A stretch of 64,000 nucleotides of DNA from an uncultured Clostridia bacterium (GCA_937876375.1 CALEHY010000009.1:269720-333719); one strand, 5' to 3'. Positions 43,377 to 52,033 are shown, numbered from the stretch's first letter. Notes: generated from the letters alone by a model not told the origin. Numbers and translations: made by a program.

Positions 43377-44878
43377 TGGAACAAAAGAAATATTTAACAC
43401 TAAAAGAACGCATCTGCTTTACAATAGGTGCATTCGGTCGTTCTGGAATATACACACTAATGTCAATGTTTACACTAGTATTTTTCCAAAACGGAGCAGG
43501 ACTAACACTTAAGCAAGGCACAACAATTATTCTAATCGGTAGAATATTTGATGCACTAAATGACCCAATGATGGGTATGATTGTTGATAGAACAAAGTCA
43601 AAGTGGGGCAAGATGAGACCATATCTACTGTTCTCCCCTATTCCAATCGCTATCTTTACAATTCTGCTATTCACAGCACCATTCAAGGATGGTTCAACAG
43701 CAGCTTTCGTATGGGCGCTAGTGACATACATACTATGGGGTGTTGCATTCACTATCCAAGACGTGCCATTCTGGGGTCTATCATCAGTAATCACACCACT
43801 AGAGAGCGAAAGAACCTCATTCATTTCAACAGCTAGACTTGGTTCAACATTCGGTGGTATTTTGCCAGCACTACTTGTACCAATCCTATACCAGAGCAAT
43901 ATGGGATACACAAAGGGATTCTTCGTATCTGCTTTGATATTCGCTGTTCTTGGCTGTAGTTTATCCATACTCATCTTCTTCGTATCAAAGGAAAGAGTAC
44001 CAAAGATGGACCACACCCCATCATTCAAGGAGACATTCGTTGTACTTGGCAAGGACAAGCTACTAATCATCGTTATCTTTGCTGCTGTGCTTGGCTCAAC
44101 TATGGTAACAGCTAACCAGTGTGCAGACTATATCGGTAACTACCTAATCATCCAAAACTACACTGATTTTAGCCAAATATTTGACGCTGCTGGCAAGATT
44201 TTGCCAAATGTTGATGCAAAGGCAGCATATGATTTTTGGATTCCAAGAGGAACTATTGTTACTACCCTAACAGTAGCAATCGGTGTTGGAATGGTGCCAG
44301 CGATGGCTATATTCCCAGTGCTACGCAAGAAGCTAAGCCTAAAGCAAATCTACATTGGCTCTGCTGCATTCGGTCTAATTGTACATGCACTATGCTTCAT
44401 AATTTTCCAGCACGACGTAACAAATATCAATATCTATATCCTATGGGTATTCCTATTCTTAATGGGCTTGCCACTCGGTATTTACAATGTTATCACATAT
44501 GCACTTATCGCTGACGCTGTTGACTATATGGAATGGAAAACTGGAGAGAGACACGAAGGTGTTTGTTTCTCATTCCAGACATTCTTGTCAAAGGTTAACG
44601 CTGCTATCGCAACATTCGTATTTGGTCAGATACTCGACAGAAGCGATTTCGCTCCAGTTGACAAGAGTCTAACTGATATCGAGGGCAGACAAATTTTCTT
44701 CCAACAATCAGTTGAGACACAAAAAATGCTACTGGCACTTGTAACAATTGTACCAGCTATTGGTTTCCTACTAACAATACTACCAATGCTATTCAATGAC
44801 TACACTGGTAAAACAAAAGAAGATGCTCAAAAGGAGCTAGAGAAAAAGCGTGAGGCAATAATGTCAAAGGCTGAATAA
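43376..44878 (+). CDS. GPH-family sugar:cation symporter
   Basis: 500 residues with 12 membrane segments. The GPH (glycoside-pentoside-hexuronide) signature is seen as DALNDPMMG near 60 and KSKWGKMRPYLLF near 76, and again in DAVDYMEWKTGERHEG near 380. It probably brings in the sulfated saccharide that the preceding sulfatase desulfates. Genes 41248-44878 are tightly spaced and probably form one transcript ending at the hairpin at 44891. Confidence 0.9.
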   Translation: MEQKKYLTLKERICFTIGAFGRSGIYTLMSMFTLVFFQNGAGLTLKQGTTIILIGRIFDALNDPMMGMIVDRTKSKWGKMRPYLLFSPIPIAIFTILLFTAPFKDGSTAAFVWALVTYILWGVAFTIQDVPFWGLSSVITPLESERTSFISTARLGSTFGGILPALLVPILYQSNMGYTKGFFVSALIFAVLGCSLSILIFFVSKERVPKMDHTPSFKETFVVLGKDKLLIIVIFAAVLGSTMVTANQCADYIGNYLIIQNYTDFSQIFDAAGKILPNVDAKAAYDFWIPRGTIVTTLTVAIGVGMVPAMAIFPVLRKKLSLKQIYIGSAAFGLIVHALCFIIFQHDVTNINIYILWVFLFLMGLPLGIYNVITYALIADAVDYMEWKTGERHEGVCFSFQTFLSKVNAAIATFVFGQILDRSDFAPVDKSLTDIEGRQIFFQQSVETQKMLLALVTIVPAIGFLLTILPMLFNDYTGKTKEDAQKELEKKREAIMSKAE

Positions 44879-44890
44879 AATATCAAAAAC

Positions 44891-44934
44891 AACTGCCATA
44901 ACGAAGTTTTTACTTTTGTTATGGCAGTTTTTTT
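44891..44934 (+). terminator. Terminator shared with a dispersed repeat
   Basis: AACTGCCATAAC (44891-44902) pairs with GTTATGGCAGTT (44918-44929), then T7. The same hairpin with the same downstream motif recurs at 52034-52120. Confidence 0.85.
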
Positions 44935-44944
44935 ATTCAGCGCT

Positions 44945-44972
44945 GACAGATATTTTTGTATTGCGACAACTT
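44945..44972 (+). repeat. Copy of the ATTGC-ACAACTT repeat motif
   Basis: GACAGATATTTTTG then TATTGCGACAACTT. It follows the terminator hairpin with nearly the same spacing as the copy at 52090-52120 and immediately precedes the REP-associated transposase gene. Confidence 0.7.
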
Positions 44973-45005
44973 GTGTTAATTAAATATTTATGATATTATG
45001 TGATT

Positions 45006-45512
45006 ATGGAATTACAAACAAGAAAACCAAATAGGTTAAAAGATTACGACTATTCACAAAATGGAGCATATTTCATAACGATATGTGTTAAAGACAGAAA
45101 ACCAATTCTATCTGTTATAGAAAACGCAGATGAATGTGTAGGGGAGACCTGTGGTCTCCCGTCTATATGTTTAACAGATGTTGGTAAAACAATAAAAAAT
45201 GAAATTGATAAAATACATTTAATTTATGACAATATTTTTATTGATAATTATGTTGTTATGCCTAATCATATTCATTTAATAATTCGTATAAACAACAACG
45301 GGAGAGCACAGCTCTCCCCTACGATAAATCGAATCATTCAACAATTCAAAGGTTCAATAACAAAGCAAATTGGTGAATCAATCTGGCAAAAATCATTCCA
45401 CGACCATATTATTCGTAACGACATTGATTATCAACAAATTTGGCAATACATTGATGAAAACCCTATTAAATGGGCAGAGGACGAACTATATCAAAAAGAA
45501 AGGGACAACTAA
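45006..45512 (+). CDS. REP-associated tyrosine transposase (RAYT, Y1/HUH family)
   Basis: 168 residues. The HUH metal motif is MPNHIHLII near residue 82-90, and the catalytic tyrosine is in NDIDYQQIWQYI near 145. The GAYFITICVKDRKP start and WQKSFHDHIIRN are typical of IS200-like transposases domesticated as RAYTs. It has no IS ends. Two REP-like palindromes lie inside the reading frame (45139-45163 and 45297-45323) and encode GETCGLPS and GRAQLSPT; two more follow downstream. ATG at 45006 is used because GTG at 45000 gives nothing more; no ribosome binding site is clear. AT-rich codon use sets it apart from the neighbouring operon. Confidence 0.88.
   Translation: MELQTRKPNRLKDYDYSQNGAYFITICVKDRKPILSVIENADECVGETCGLPSICLTDVGKTIKNEIDKIHLIYDNIFIDNYVVMPNHIHLIIRINNNGRAQLSPTINRIIQQFKGSITKQIGESIWQKSFHDHIIRNDIDYQQIWQYIDENPIKWAEDELYQKERDN
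45139..45163. repeat. REP-like palindrome inside the RAYT gene (1)
   Basis: GTAGGGGAGACC tgt GGTCTCCCGT: GGGAGACC (45142-45149) pairs with GGTCTCCC (45153-45160). It is in frame and translated. Confidence 0.8.
45297..45323. repeat. REP-like palindrome inside the RAYT gene (2)
   Basis: GGGAGAGC (45300-45307) aca GCTCTCCC (45311-45318), flanked by AAC and CTACG, so its polarity is opposite to the first. It is in frame and translated. Confidence 0.8.
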
Positions 45513-45514
45513 TT

Positions 45515-45889
45515 TTGAAAAGTGTTGAAGAACAATACTGGGCATCTATGCACGATTCTGTAATAAAAAGCATTGATGTTTTGGATTACCATTATGATAA
45601 GGAAACAGGAAAAATTTGGAACAATTGCTTAATAATGAAATTTGACCTTGAAGGCTCATACGGTTGTGTAGAGGAAATGAGATTTTTTAATTTTAGTGCC
45701 AAGTGGAAAGGTGGAAAAATTAAAGATTTTTCGCATTATATAAACAATTGGTGGCTTAATGATGAATTGAAAAAATCAAATGATAAATATGTTTTGTCAA
45801 TAGAACTAGAAAGGTTTGAGAATAAAAAAGGAATAGACGAGATTATAGACATACAATTTGTGTATATGATTGCAAAATACAAATCATAA
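45515..45889 (+). CDS. Small hypothetical protein downstream of the RAYT
   Basis: 124 residues if the TTG at 45515 (KSVEEQYWASMHDS) is used, with AAAGGG about ten bases upstream; a longer start would overlap the transposase gene. It is a mixed alpha/beta soluble protein with aromatic clusters (YNNWWLN-like INNWWLND, ELERFENKKG). I do not recognise a family, though it resembles immunity-like or DUF-type small proteins of accessory islands. AT-rich codon use is shared with the transposase. It may be a passenger gene of the REP locus. Confidence 0.6.
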   Translation: MKSVEEQYWASMHDSVIKSIDVLDYHYDKETGKIWNNCLIMKFDLEGSYGCVEEMRFFNFSAKWKGGKIKDFSHYINNWWLNDELKKSNDKYVLSIELERFENKKGIDEIIDIQFVYMIAKYKS

Positions 45890-45906
45890 TCTTGTCACGA
45901 TATTTT

Positions 45907-45932
45907 AGTAGGGGCGACCTGTGGTCGCCCGT
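45907..45932 (+). repeat. REP palindrome downstream of the RAYT
   Basis: GTAGGGGCGACC tgt GGTCGCCCGTTT: GGGCGACC (45912-45919) pairs with GGTCGCCC (45923-45930). Same orientation and architecture as the copy at 45139-45163. Confidence 0.85.
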
Positions 45933-45963
45933 TTCGTTTTTATTACGATATTGTTGGTAAATA

Positions 45964-45990
45964 CAACGGGAGAGCACTGCTCTCCCGTTG
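45964..45990. repeat. Perfect REP-like palindrome
   Basis: CAACGGGAGAGCA, one central C, TGCTCTCCCGTTG. It is the partner, in opposite polarity, of the REP at 45907-45932, making a BIME-like pair. Confidence 0.85.
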
Positions 45991-46032
45991 TAACCACCCT
46001 GTCACGATATTTTGAAAATATGAAATATTTAA

Positions 46033-46065
46033 AATAACGGAGCAGTAAAAAACTGCTCCGTTATT
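46033..46065. terminator. Bidirectional terminator, repeated at 53430
   Basis: AATAACGGAGCAGT (46033-46046) pairs with ACTGCTCCGTTATT (46052-46065). It lies between convergent genes. The hairpin and about 30 following bases recur at 53430-53492, also between convergent genes. Confidence 0.8.
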
Positions 46066-46115
46066 CATTAACCTTTGTTATAGCAACTTATCAAAAAATT
46101 AGCTCTTTTTTACAC

Positions 46116-46364
46116 TTATGATTCATATTGTTCGCTGTATGTTGCTTGTTGATCGGCATCCTTTAGGAACAATGCGACGCCAAAAAATATGTTAAGTATA
46201 ATATCAAGTATATCAAGATGAACAGAACTTTTAGTTGTGCTCTTTATGACAACACGAGTATTATCAACATAACGAAAATCGACTGATGATTGTTTGCCAA
46301 GTGGGTACTCTAGCCCATTAATCACAGCGATATAATCGTAATATGTATCGTTAACTAATTTCAT
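46116..46364 (-). CDS. Small hypothetical protein
   Basis: 82 residues. The first 50 residues look like a small beta-barrel (YYDYIAVINGLEYPLGKQ, NTRVVIKSTTKSSVHL), followed by a hydrophobic stretch (DILDIILNIFFGVALFL) that could be one membrane helix. It lies one base after the lipase-like gene's stop, so the two are cotranscribed. No family was recognised. Confidence 0.6.
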   Translation of the reverse strand: MKLVNDTYYDYIAVINGLEYPLGKQSSVDFRYVDNTRVVIKSTTKSSVHLDILDIILNIFFGVALFLKDADQQATYSEQYES

Positions 46365-46365
46365 A

Positions 46366-47514
46366 CTAGTCCTCTACAATACGCTCTTGAACCGTCTTAA
46401 AATCGCCACTATTTACTTCTTTTATAGACTGGGCAATAGTATCCTTCAAGCCACGAAGAATGGCCTTGACCTCTTTCTGCGAGTCCTCATCAGCAATATC
46501 CTTTGCTGTCTTAAGTCCCTTGAAGCTATCAATAGCATTGTCCTTAACGTCGAGCAATCCAACTTGACCAGTAGCATCCAAATTAGCTGTTAGCACCTCA
46601 TCAAATGCCTTTTTCTGCTCATCAGACAGACCACTAACAAGTTTGAATAGTGCTGTATCATTAAGCTTGCCAAGTCGTGTTAAATCATCAAGAGTTACTA
46701 CCTCATCGCCCTCAATCTGCCATGACACGAGATCGTGCTCCATAGGACCAGTGATACGATTGCTCTTTACAACAGTATAATCGTCGTCGTGACAGAGCAT
46801 CATACCTATTAATGATGACTGTGGTACAAAATGCTTATACTTTGGCAAAAGCTCCTTGTACGCATCAGAATTAATATACGAATAATCGCTAAAGCCTGGA
46901 CCATCATTGTTGTAGACAAGCTTAATACGGTCCTTTACCTCTTGTTTACAATATAGTGCGCCATAATGAGCCACATATCCACCCTTTGAATGACCACAGA
47001 TGATGATATCACCATCAAATTTTTCTGCAACAGACTCTAGGTAATCTGTAGCAAGCTTTTGGGATGGGATGGAGTCCTTAACAAGAATGTCAAAATCCTC
47101 TTTCCAGCCACGAAGTGAATCATCAGTGCCACGGAATATGACAACAAGAGTGTTATCTGGCAAAATGAATGTGCAAGCGTTAAACTGTACGTCTGGATTT
47201 TTCTCAAAAACATTGACACAAGCAACCATCTTCATCTCCTGGTAACGCTTGTACTGACTCATAAGCACCATTAGCTCGCTAATATTCTTTAGCAAAACTA
47301 AGCCAACTGGCTTGTGCTTATATCCACGAAGAGCAAAAAGCTTGTCACTAGCCTCTGCATATGGCACTGGCTCTGCATCAAAATCAGCACTAATAACCTG
47401 CTCAAAAGGCATATAATACATACCGCACAGAGCGATATTGTCAGCGTCGCAAAATGGTTTATCCAAAAAAGAAATATGACCATAATTCTTTACATAATCC
47501 ATATAGTTAGGCAT
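46366..47514 (-). CDS. DUF2974 (Mbeg1-like) alpha/beta hydrolase, lipase-like
   Basis: 382 residues. The alpha/beta-hydrolase nucleophile elbow is GHSKGGYVAHYGA near 190; an oxyanion-type FRGTDDSLRGWKEDFD stretch lies near 150. The catalytic acid is probably in YNNDGPGFSDY, and the histidine in GPMEHDLVSWQ. These are the features of DUF2974 proteins, common in gut Firmicutes, whose substrates are unknown. The ATG at 47514 has GGGGAG upstream; an in-frame ATG 111 bases earlier precedes the promoter and is rejected. The C-terminal 110 residues are helical and charged. Confidence 0.85.
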   Translation of the reverse strand: MPNYMDYVKNYGHISFLDKPFCDADNIALCGMYYMPFEQVISADFDAEPVPYAEASDKLFALRGYKHKPVGLVLLKNISELMVLMSQYKRYQEMKMVACVNVFEKNPDVQFNACTFILPDNTLVVIFRGTDDSLRGWKEDFDILVKDSIPSQKLATDYLESVAEKFDGDIIICGHSKGGYVAHYGALYCKQEVKDRIKLVYNNDGPGFSDYSYINSDAYKELLPKYKHFVPQSSLIGMMLCHDDDYTVVKSNRITGPMEHDLVSWQIEGDEVVTLDDLTRLGKLNDTALFKLVSGLSDEQKKAFDEVLTANLDATGQVGLLDVKDNAIDSFKGLKTAKDIADEDSQKEVKAILRGLKDTIAQSIKEVNSGDFKTVQERIVED

Positions 47515-47547
47515 AGCATTCTCCCCTAATACTAAAATCTTACATAT

Positions 47548-47577
47548 ATTATAATATTTGGACAAATCCTTTGTCAA
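47548..47577 (-). promoter_or_regulatory. Promoter of the lipase-like gene
   Basis: On the minus strand TTGACA (47572-47577) and TATAAT (47548-47553), both perfect, are separated by 18 bases. Transcription should start near 47540. Confidence 0.75.
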
Positions 47578-47585
47578 GTGTATAA

Positions 47586-47614
47586 AAAAGAGTGTTGCAT
47601 ACGCAACACTCTTA
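47586..47614 (-). terminator. Terminator of pheST
   Basis: AAGAGTGTTGC pairs with GCAACACTCTT (47588-47613) around ATAC; the minus strand continues with TTTTTTATAC. It lies between the pheT stop and the promoter of the next gene. Confidence 0.88.
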
Positions 47615-47625
47615 AATAATATCAT

Positions 47626-49992
47626 TTAGCCCTTTAGAGCTATACCCTGCTCCTTTAGAGTAGCGATAATCTTATCTGCTACCTCTTGTACCTCTTCTCT
47701 CTTAAGAGTCTTTTCTGGGTGAGCAAAGGTCAAACGGGTTGTAATTGACTTTGTACCGTCGTTCTCATCCTCATAAACGTCAGTAACCTCAACCTTCTTA
47801 ATGAGGGTGCATTCAGTCTTTGCAATAGCCTTTGCAATAGGAGAGAACACAGCTGTTACGAATGACAAGTCCATCTCGATTGCTGGGAACTTTGATGGCT
47901 CCTCATAGTCGATTGATGCATTGCCAATCTCTGCAAGCTTTGCAACGTCAATCTCTGCGAATACGATAGATGCTTTCTTGTCAATCTTCTTTGATACGAC
48001 TGGGTGAACGATACCAATCTCACCAATCTCAACACCATCACAGAAAATCTTATTTAGATTTCTAGGGTGCTTGTAATTGCTATCAGCTTCCTTGCTCTCA
48101 AATGTAATAGCCTTATGCTTTAGGTCATCAACAACAGTCTCTAGCATATCACGAAGACCGAAATATAGTGACGCCATAGTGCCAGTCTTTGAGTATAGTG
48201 TTATAGCAAGCTTTTTGTCCTCGATACAGAGGTTATTCTCATCAAGACCAGAAACAACACGACCAATCTCAAAGATACCAAACTCTGGTGCGAAGCCAAC
48301 ATTCTGCTTAACCTGGCATAGCTGAGTTGGAATAATTGACTTACGAATAGTCTCGATATTAGGGTTTGTAGCACCAGTAAGCTTGATACATCCCTCTACG
48401 TCGATACCAAGAGCCTTTAGCTCGTCATAATATGCCCAAACATAAGAATGAAGCTCATGAAGAGAAAATCTCTTTACTAGCATATCCTTAATCTTGTCCT
48501 CAACAGTCTTTTCTGTATCTGGACGAACTGGATATAGTGGCGAACGAGTTGTGTGAACGTCAAAGTTGTCATAGCCGTAGATACGAGTGATTTCCTCAAT
48601 AATATCAGCCTTGATAGTAACGTCCTTTGTAGCTCTCCAAGATGGAACAACAACACTGAACTTGTCATCGCTAACGCTTGCTGTAAAGCCTAGTGACTGA
48701 AGTGTATTGATAATAGTATCATTTGAAATCTCGATACCAGTGTACTTGTCGACAAAAGCCTTGTCGAACTCAAGGTTAACTGTATCGTAATGGAATGCAT
48801 ACTCATCAGTAAGTGCAGACACAACAGTTGAGCCCTCGTCAAACTGCTGTAGAAGCTTGATAAATCTAGCAATAGCAACAGTTGTCATCTCTGGGTCAAG
48901 GCACTTCTCATATCTCATAGAAGCATCTGTTCTGTGTGAAAGACGGACAGTTGACTTACGGATTGAAGCAGCATCGAATGTTGCTGACTCAAGGGTAAGA
49001 GTTGTTGTATCCTCAACAATCTCACTATCAAGACCACCCATAATGCCAGCGATAGCAACAGGAGTATTATCGTTGCAAATCATAAGGGTGTTCTCATCAA
49101 TATTTCTATCAACACCATCTAGTGTCTGGAAAGTAAATGGTGTATCAAATCTCTTGATTCTAATCTTCTCAACCTTGCGAGAATCGAAAGCGTGCATTGG
49201 CTGGCCCATTTCTAGCATTAGGTAGTTAGTAAGGTCAGCAAGGAAATTGATAGCTCTCATACCACAATAGTACAAACGAATACGCATATCTACTGGAGAT
49301 ACTGTACGGCTAATATTCTCAACCTGCATACAGGAGTATCTCTGGCATAGAGGGTCAATAATCTTCATATCAACCTTTGGAAGATTGTCATACTGTGCTG
49401 TATCGATAGTATCGATAGGCTTTAGCTCCCTGCCAGCAAGGGCAGCAAACTCTCTAGCAATACCATAGTGACCCCATAGGTCAGGACGATTAGTTAGTGA
49501 CTTGTTATCAACCTCAAAGATGATATCATCGATAGCATATACAGACTTGATATCAGTACCATTAGGAATATCATCAGTGATTTCCATAATACCACTGTTA
49601 TCATCAGAAATGCCAATTTCCTTTTCGGAACAGCACATACCACAGCTCATATATCCAGCAAGTGGACGAGGTGCAATCTCAATCTCACCAAGCTTTGCGC
49701 CAACCTTTGCAAGTGCTGTCTTCATACCAACACGAACATTTGGTGCACCACATACGATATCAACGAGCTCATCCTCACCAGCATCAACCTTTAGGAGATG
49801 GAGCTTCTTTGAGTCAGGGTGATTCTCTACAGACTTAATCTCTGCAACAACAACGCCACTCAAATCAGAGCCCTTGAAGAATATTTCGCTCTCTACCTCA
49901 GCTGTTGAGAGTGAAAACTGATTAATTAGCTTAACTAAATCAAGACCAGACAAATCAACAAAGTCTTGAATCCAATTCATAGATAAAAACAT
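47626..49992 (-). CDS. pheT: Phenylalanine-tRNA ligase beta subunit
   Basis: 788 residues, full length. The N terminus MFLSMNWIQDFVDLSG, the tRNA-binding EMAP-like domain (KLHLLKVDAG), the B3/B4 editing region, the B5 DNA-binding-like domain, and the C-terminal anticodon-binding FDX-ACB domain (SFVTAVFSPIAKAI) are all present. With PheS it charges tRNA-Phe. AAAGGGGAG precedes the ATG. It follows pheS by 17 bases under a common T-box. Confidence 0.97.
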   Translation of the reverse strand: MFLSMNWIQDFVDLSGLDLVKLINQFSLSTAEVESEIFFKGSDLSGVVVAEIKSVENHPDSKKLHLLKVDAGEDELVDIVCGAPNVRVGMKTALAKVGAKLGEIEIAPRPLAGYMSCGMCCSEKEIGISDDNSGIMEITDDIPNGTDIKSVYAIDDIIFEVDNKSLTNRPDLWGHYGIAREFAALAGRELKPIDTIDTAQYDNLPKVDMKIIDPLCQRYSCMQVENISRTVSPVDMRIRLYYCGMRAINFLADLTNYLMLEMGQPMHAFDSRKVEKIRIKRFDTPFTFQTLDGVDRNIDENTLMICNDNTPVAIAGIMGGLDSEIVEDTTTLTLESATFDAASIRKSTVRLSHRTDASMRYEKCLDPEMTTVAIARFIKLLQQFDEGSTVVSALTDEYAFHYDTVNLEFDKAFVDKYTGIEISNDTIINTLQSLGFTASVSDDKFSVVVPSWRATKDVTIKADIIEEITRIYGYDNFDVHTTRSPLYPVRPDTEKTVEDKIKDMLVKRFSLHELHSYVWAYYDELKALGIDVEGCIKLTGATNPNIETIRKSIIPTQLCQVKQNVGFAPEFGIFEIGRVVSGLDENNLCIEDKKLAITLYSKTGTMASLYFGLRDMLETVVDDLKHKAITFESKEADSNYKHPRNLNKIFCDGVEIGEIGIVHPVVSKKIDKKASIVFAEIDVAKLAEIGNASIDYEEPSKFPAIEMDLSFVTAVFSPIAKAIAKTECTLIKKVEVTDVYEDENDGTKSITTRLTFAHPEKTLKREEVQEVADKIIATLKEQGIALKG

Positions 49993-50009
49993 ATTGTCAC
50001 TCCCCTTTC

Positions 50010-51062
50010 TTACTCGTCGTCGGTAAACTGGCTCATAGCCTTTAGGCTACCACCATTAAGATCACGAATATCCTTAATACCATATTTCATCATAACAAGT
50101 CTTGTTAGACCAAGACCGAATGCAAATCCAGTGTACTCCTCTGGGTCAATGCCACCCATACGAAGAACGTCTGGATGAATCATACCACAAGGACAAAGCT
50201 CTAGCCAGCCACCGTGCTTGCAGCTTGGGCAACCCTCACCACCACAGATAAGACAGCTAATGTCAAGCTCAAATCCAGGCTCTACGAATGGGAAAAATCC
50301 AGGTCTTAGACGAACCTTGATATCCTTTTGGAACACCTCTGAAAGCATAGTCTTCATAAAATAGATAAGGTTTGAGATAGATATATCCTTGTCTACCATC
50401 ATACCCTCCATCTGGAAGAATGTGTTTTCGTGGCAAGCGTCAGTAGCCTCGTTTCTAAAACAACGACCAGGGAAAATAGCCTTGATAGGTACACCCTTTT
50501 CCTCTAGTGGCTTTTTATACTTGCGCAAAATAGCGTTTTGTGCAGCAGAGGTCTGTGACTTAAGGAGCTGACCATTATCGAGATAATAGGTATCCTGCAT
50601 ATCACGAGCAGGATGGTCCTTTGGCACATTAACAGCCTCGAAGCACTCGTAATCAGTAACGATTTCAGCGTAATCCTCAACGGTAAAGCCCATTGACTTA
50701 AATATCTGCTCACACTGACGCTGAACAAGTGTGATAGGATGATAAGAGCCTCTGTCCAGCTTTGCTGGCATAGAGAGGTCAAATTCTGGCATAAGCTCAA
50801 TCTCTGCTTGAATCTCCTTCTCTTTTAGCTCCTGAGTCTTTTCTGCAATTTTGTCAGCAACAACAGTCTTTAGCTCATTAACCTTTTGACCAAAGACCTT
50901 CTTGTCCTCGTTAGACAAAGTTTTCATACCCTTTAGCAAATCGGTAACAGAACCCTTTTTGCCAAGATATGATACTCTAATAGCCTCTAGCTGTGAAAGC
51001 TCAATAATAGCATCAAGCTCTTCATCAAACTTTGACTTTAGCTCTAAAATCTTGTTTTCCAT
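50010..51062 (-). CDS. pheS: Phenylalanine-tRNA ligase alpha subunit
   Basis: 350 residues. An N-terminal coiled coil (1-85) is followed by the class II catalytic core with HPITLVQRQCEQIF near 120, FFQMEGMMVDKDIS near 215, and GFAFGLGLTRLVMMKYGI near 305. A four-cysteine cluster (CLICGGEGCPSCKHGG) is a clostridial feature. The start at 51062 has GGAGG immediately upstream. Longer in-frame starts run into the T-box terminator and are rejected. Confidence 0.97.
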   Translation of the reverse strand: MENKILELKSKFDEELDAIIELSQLEAIRVSYLGKKGSVTDLLKGMKTLSNEDKKVFGQKVNELKTVVADKIAEKTQELKEKEIQAEIELMPEFDLSMPAKLDRGSYHPITLVQRQCEQIFKSMGFTVEDYAEIVTDYECFEAVNVPKDHPARDMQDTYYLDNGQLLKSQTSAAQNAILRKYKKPLEEKGVPIKAIFPGRCFRNEATDACHENTFFQMEGMMVDKDISISNLIYFMKTMLSEVFQKDIKVRLRPGFFPFVEPGFELDISCLICGGEGCPSCKHGGWLELCPCGMIHPDVLRMGGIDPEEYTGFAFGLGLTRLVMMKYGIKDIRDLNGGSLKAMSQFTDDE

Positions 51063-51084
51063 ACTAACCTCCATAAAAATAAAA

Positions 51085-51305
51085 AAGCCCCCATCTCCTA
51101 AGAGACGAAAGCAAATCTTCCGTGGTACCACTCAAATTGCACAATGTGCCACTCTGTGACCTTAACGCAGTCATACGCTCTACTTACTTGCTCGTAGAGG
51201 ACTCATTGGCTGAAATTCAAATGCTGTGAAATATATGCTCGCACCAAACGCATACTCTCTAAAAAATCAGAAGCACTCTACTTACACCAAGTCGCAGTCT
51301 TTACA
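51085..51305 (-). promoter_or_regulatory. T-box leader, phenylalanine-specific
   Basis: The T-box sequence GTGGTACCACGG lies at 51120-51131. Stem I has the distal AGAGAG and GGTGCGA signals and a specifier loop with TTC (51212-51214, Phe) followed by A. A terminator stem of GCTTTCGTCTC with GGAGATGGGGGC and TTTTTT ends near 51085. Uncharged tRNA-Phe should favour read-through into pheST. Confidence 0.92.
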
Positions 51306-51315
51306 TATCGGATAG

Positions 51316-51344
51316 ATTATAACCCTTATATATTATTAAGTCAA
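51316..51344 (-). promoter_or_regulatory. pheST promoter
   Basis: On the minus strand TTGACT (51339-51344) and TATAAT (51316-51321) have a 17-base spacer, just upstream of the T-box. Confidence 0.8.
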
Positions 51345-51373
51345 GTTTTTTAGCCTTTTTTAAATAAAAAGTA

Positions 51374-51402
51374 TTGAAATCTCATATAATTTTGTATATA
51401 AT
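51374..51402 (+). promoter_or_regulatory. ireB promoter
   Basis: TTGAAA (51374-51379) and TATAAT (51397-51402) have a 17-base spacer. Confidence 0.75.
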
Positions 51403-51458
51403 AATCTCATATATTGGATAAATATATTTACCCAATACCCATGGAGGTGACTTTACTA

Positions 51459-51701
51459 ATGATAGATAAGACTATGACCTTTAAAATCGCAAATGATAAC
51501 GAGGATATCATGAAGGAGACATTGACTCAGGTTTATGATGCTCTTCAGGAAAAAGGCTATAACCCTATCAACCAAATCGTTGGATACATTCTATCAGAGG
51601 ATCCAACATATATCACAACTCACAAAAATGCTAGAAGTCTCATCAGACGCATCGACAGAGACGAGCTATTGGCAGAGATGGTAAAGTCCTACCTAGGATA
51701 A
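51459..51701 (+). CDS. ireB: IreB-family regulatory phosphoprotein (UPF0297)
   Basis: 80 residues. The text MIDKTMTFKIANDNEDIMKE near the start, then GYNPINQIVGYILSEDPTYITTH and ARSLIRRIDRDELLAEMV, is the UPF0297/IreB family. IreB is phosphorylated by the IreK Ser/Thr kinase in enterococci and modulates cephalosporin tolerance; in most Firmicutes it precedes yqgF/ruvX. Here ruvX is absent. GGAGGTG lies nine to ten bases ahead of the chosen ATG; an in-frame ATG 45 bases upstream lacks a site. Confidence 0.92.
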   Translation: MIDKTMTFKIANDNEDIMKETLTQVYDALQEKGYNPINQIVGYILSEDPTYITTHKNARSLIRRIDRDELLAEMVKSYLG

Positions 51702-51720
51702 TAAAAAAGGAGGGTTACCT

Positions 51721-52011
51721 TTGGCAGAAAAGTTTTTAGAATACAAGGGAAAGCCTTTGGTTAGATCTGGTAACACTATTTACTACGGCGATATGAATGA
51801 CGCTTATGTAGTATGCCTAAATGTTAAGAATGCATCAGAGCTTAAGGATATCAAGCTTGCACAGGACGTTACAATCCAGCTACTCGCTACAGACGACAGC
51901 TTGGCACCAAAGGACAGAATTATCAAAAAGAGTGAGAAAAAGGGTCTATTCGATGCCCTTGATCTCGGCGCTACATGGCTAGAAAGACAGCTAAAGAAAG
52001 ACGCACAATAA
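51721..52011 (+). CDS. Small conserved protein following ireB, TTG start
   Basis: 96 residues. It starts with TTG, with AAGGAGGG six bases ahead. The first 65 residues look like a compact beta-rich domain (FLEYKGKPLVRSGNTIYYGD, YVVCLNVKN, VTIQLLATD); the tail is helical and basic (KKGLFDALDLGATWLERQLKK). It has no signal peptide or catalytic motif. Its position directly behind ireB suggests a shared regulatory role, but I cannot name a family with confidence. Confidence 0.75.
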   Translation: MAEKFLEYKGKPLVRSGNTIYYGDMNDAYVVCLNVKNASELKDIKLAQDVTIQLLATDDSLAPKDRIIKKSEKKGLFDALDLGATWLERQLKKDAQ

Positions 52012-52033
52012 GAAAAGTAGTAGTCAAAAGAGA

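Larger units (their letters stand above)
45890..46115. other. Gene-free repeat cluster after the RAYT locus
   Basis: Contains TTGTCACGATATTTTAGTA at 45892-45910, a REP palindrome at 45907-45932, a perfect 27-base palindrome at 45964-45990, a second GTCACGATATTTTGA at 46001-46015, and a terminator at 46033-46065. No coding region is supported. Confidence 0.8.

Noticed and set aside
45907..45990. Ordinary terminators after the RAYT gene
   Set aside because: The palindromes match the ones inside the coding sequence, so REP elements explain them better, though they may also stop transcription.
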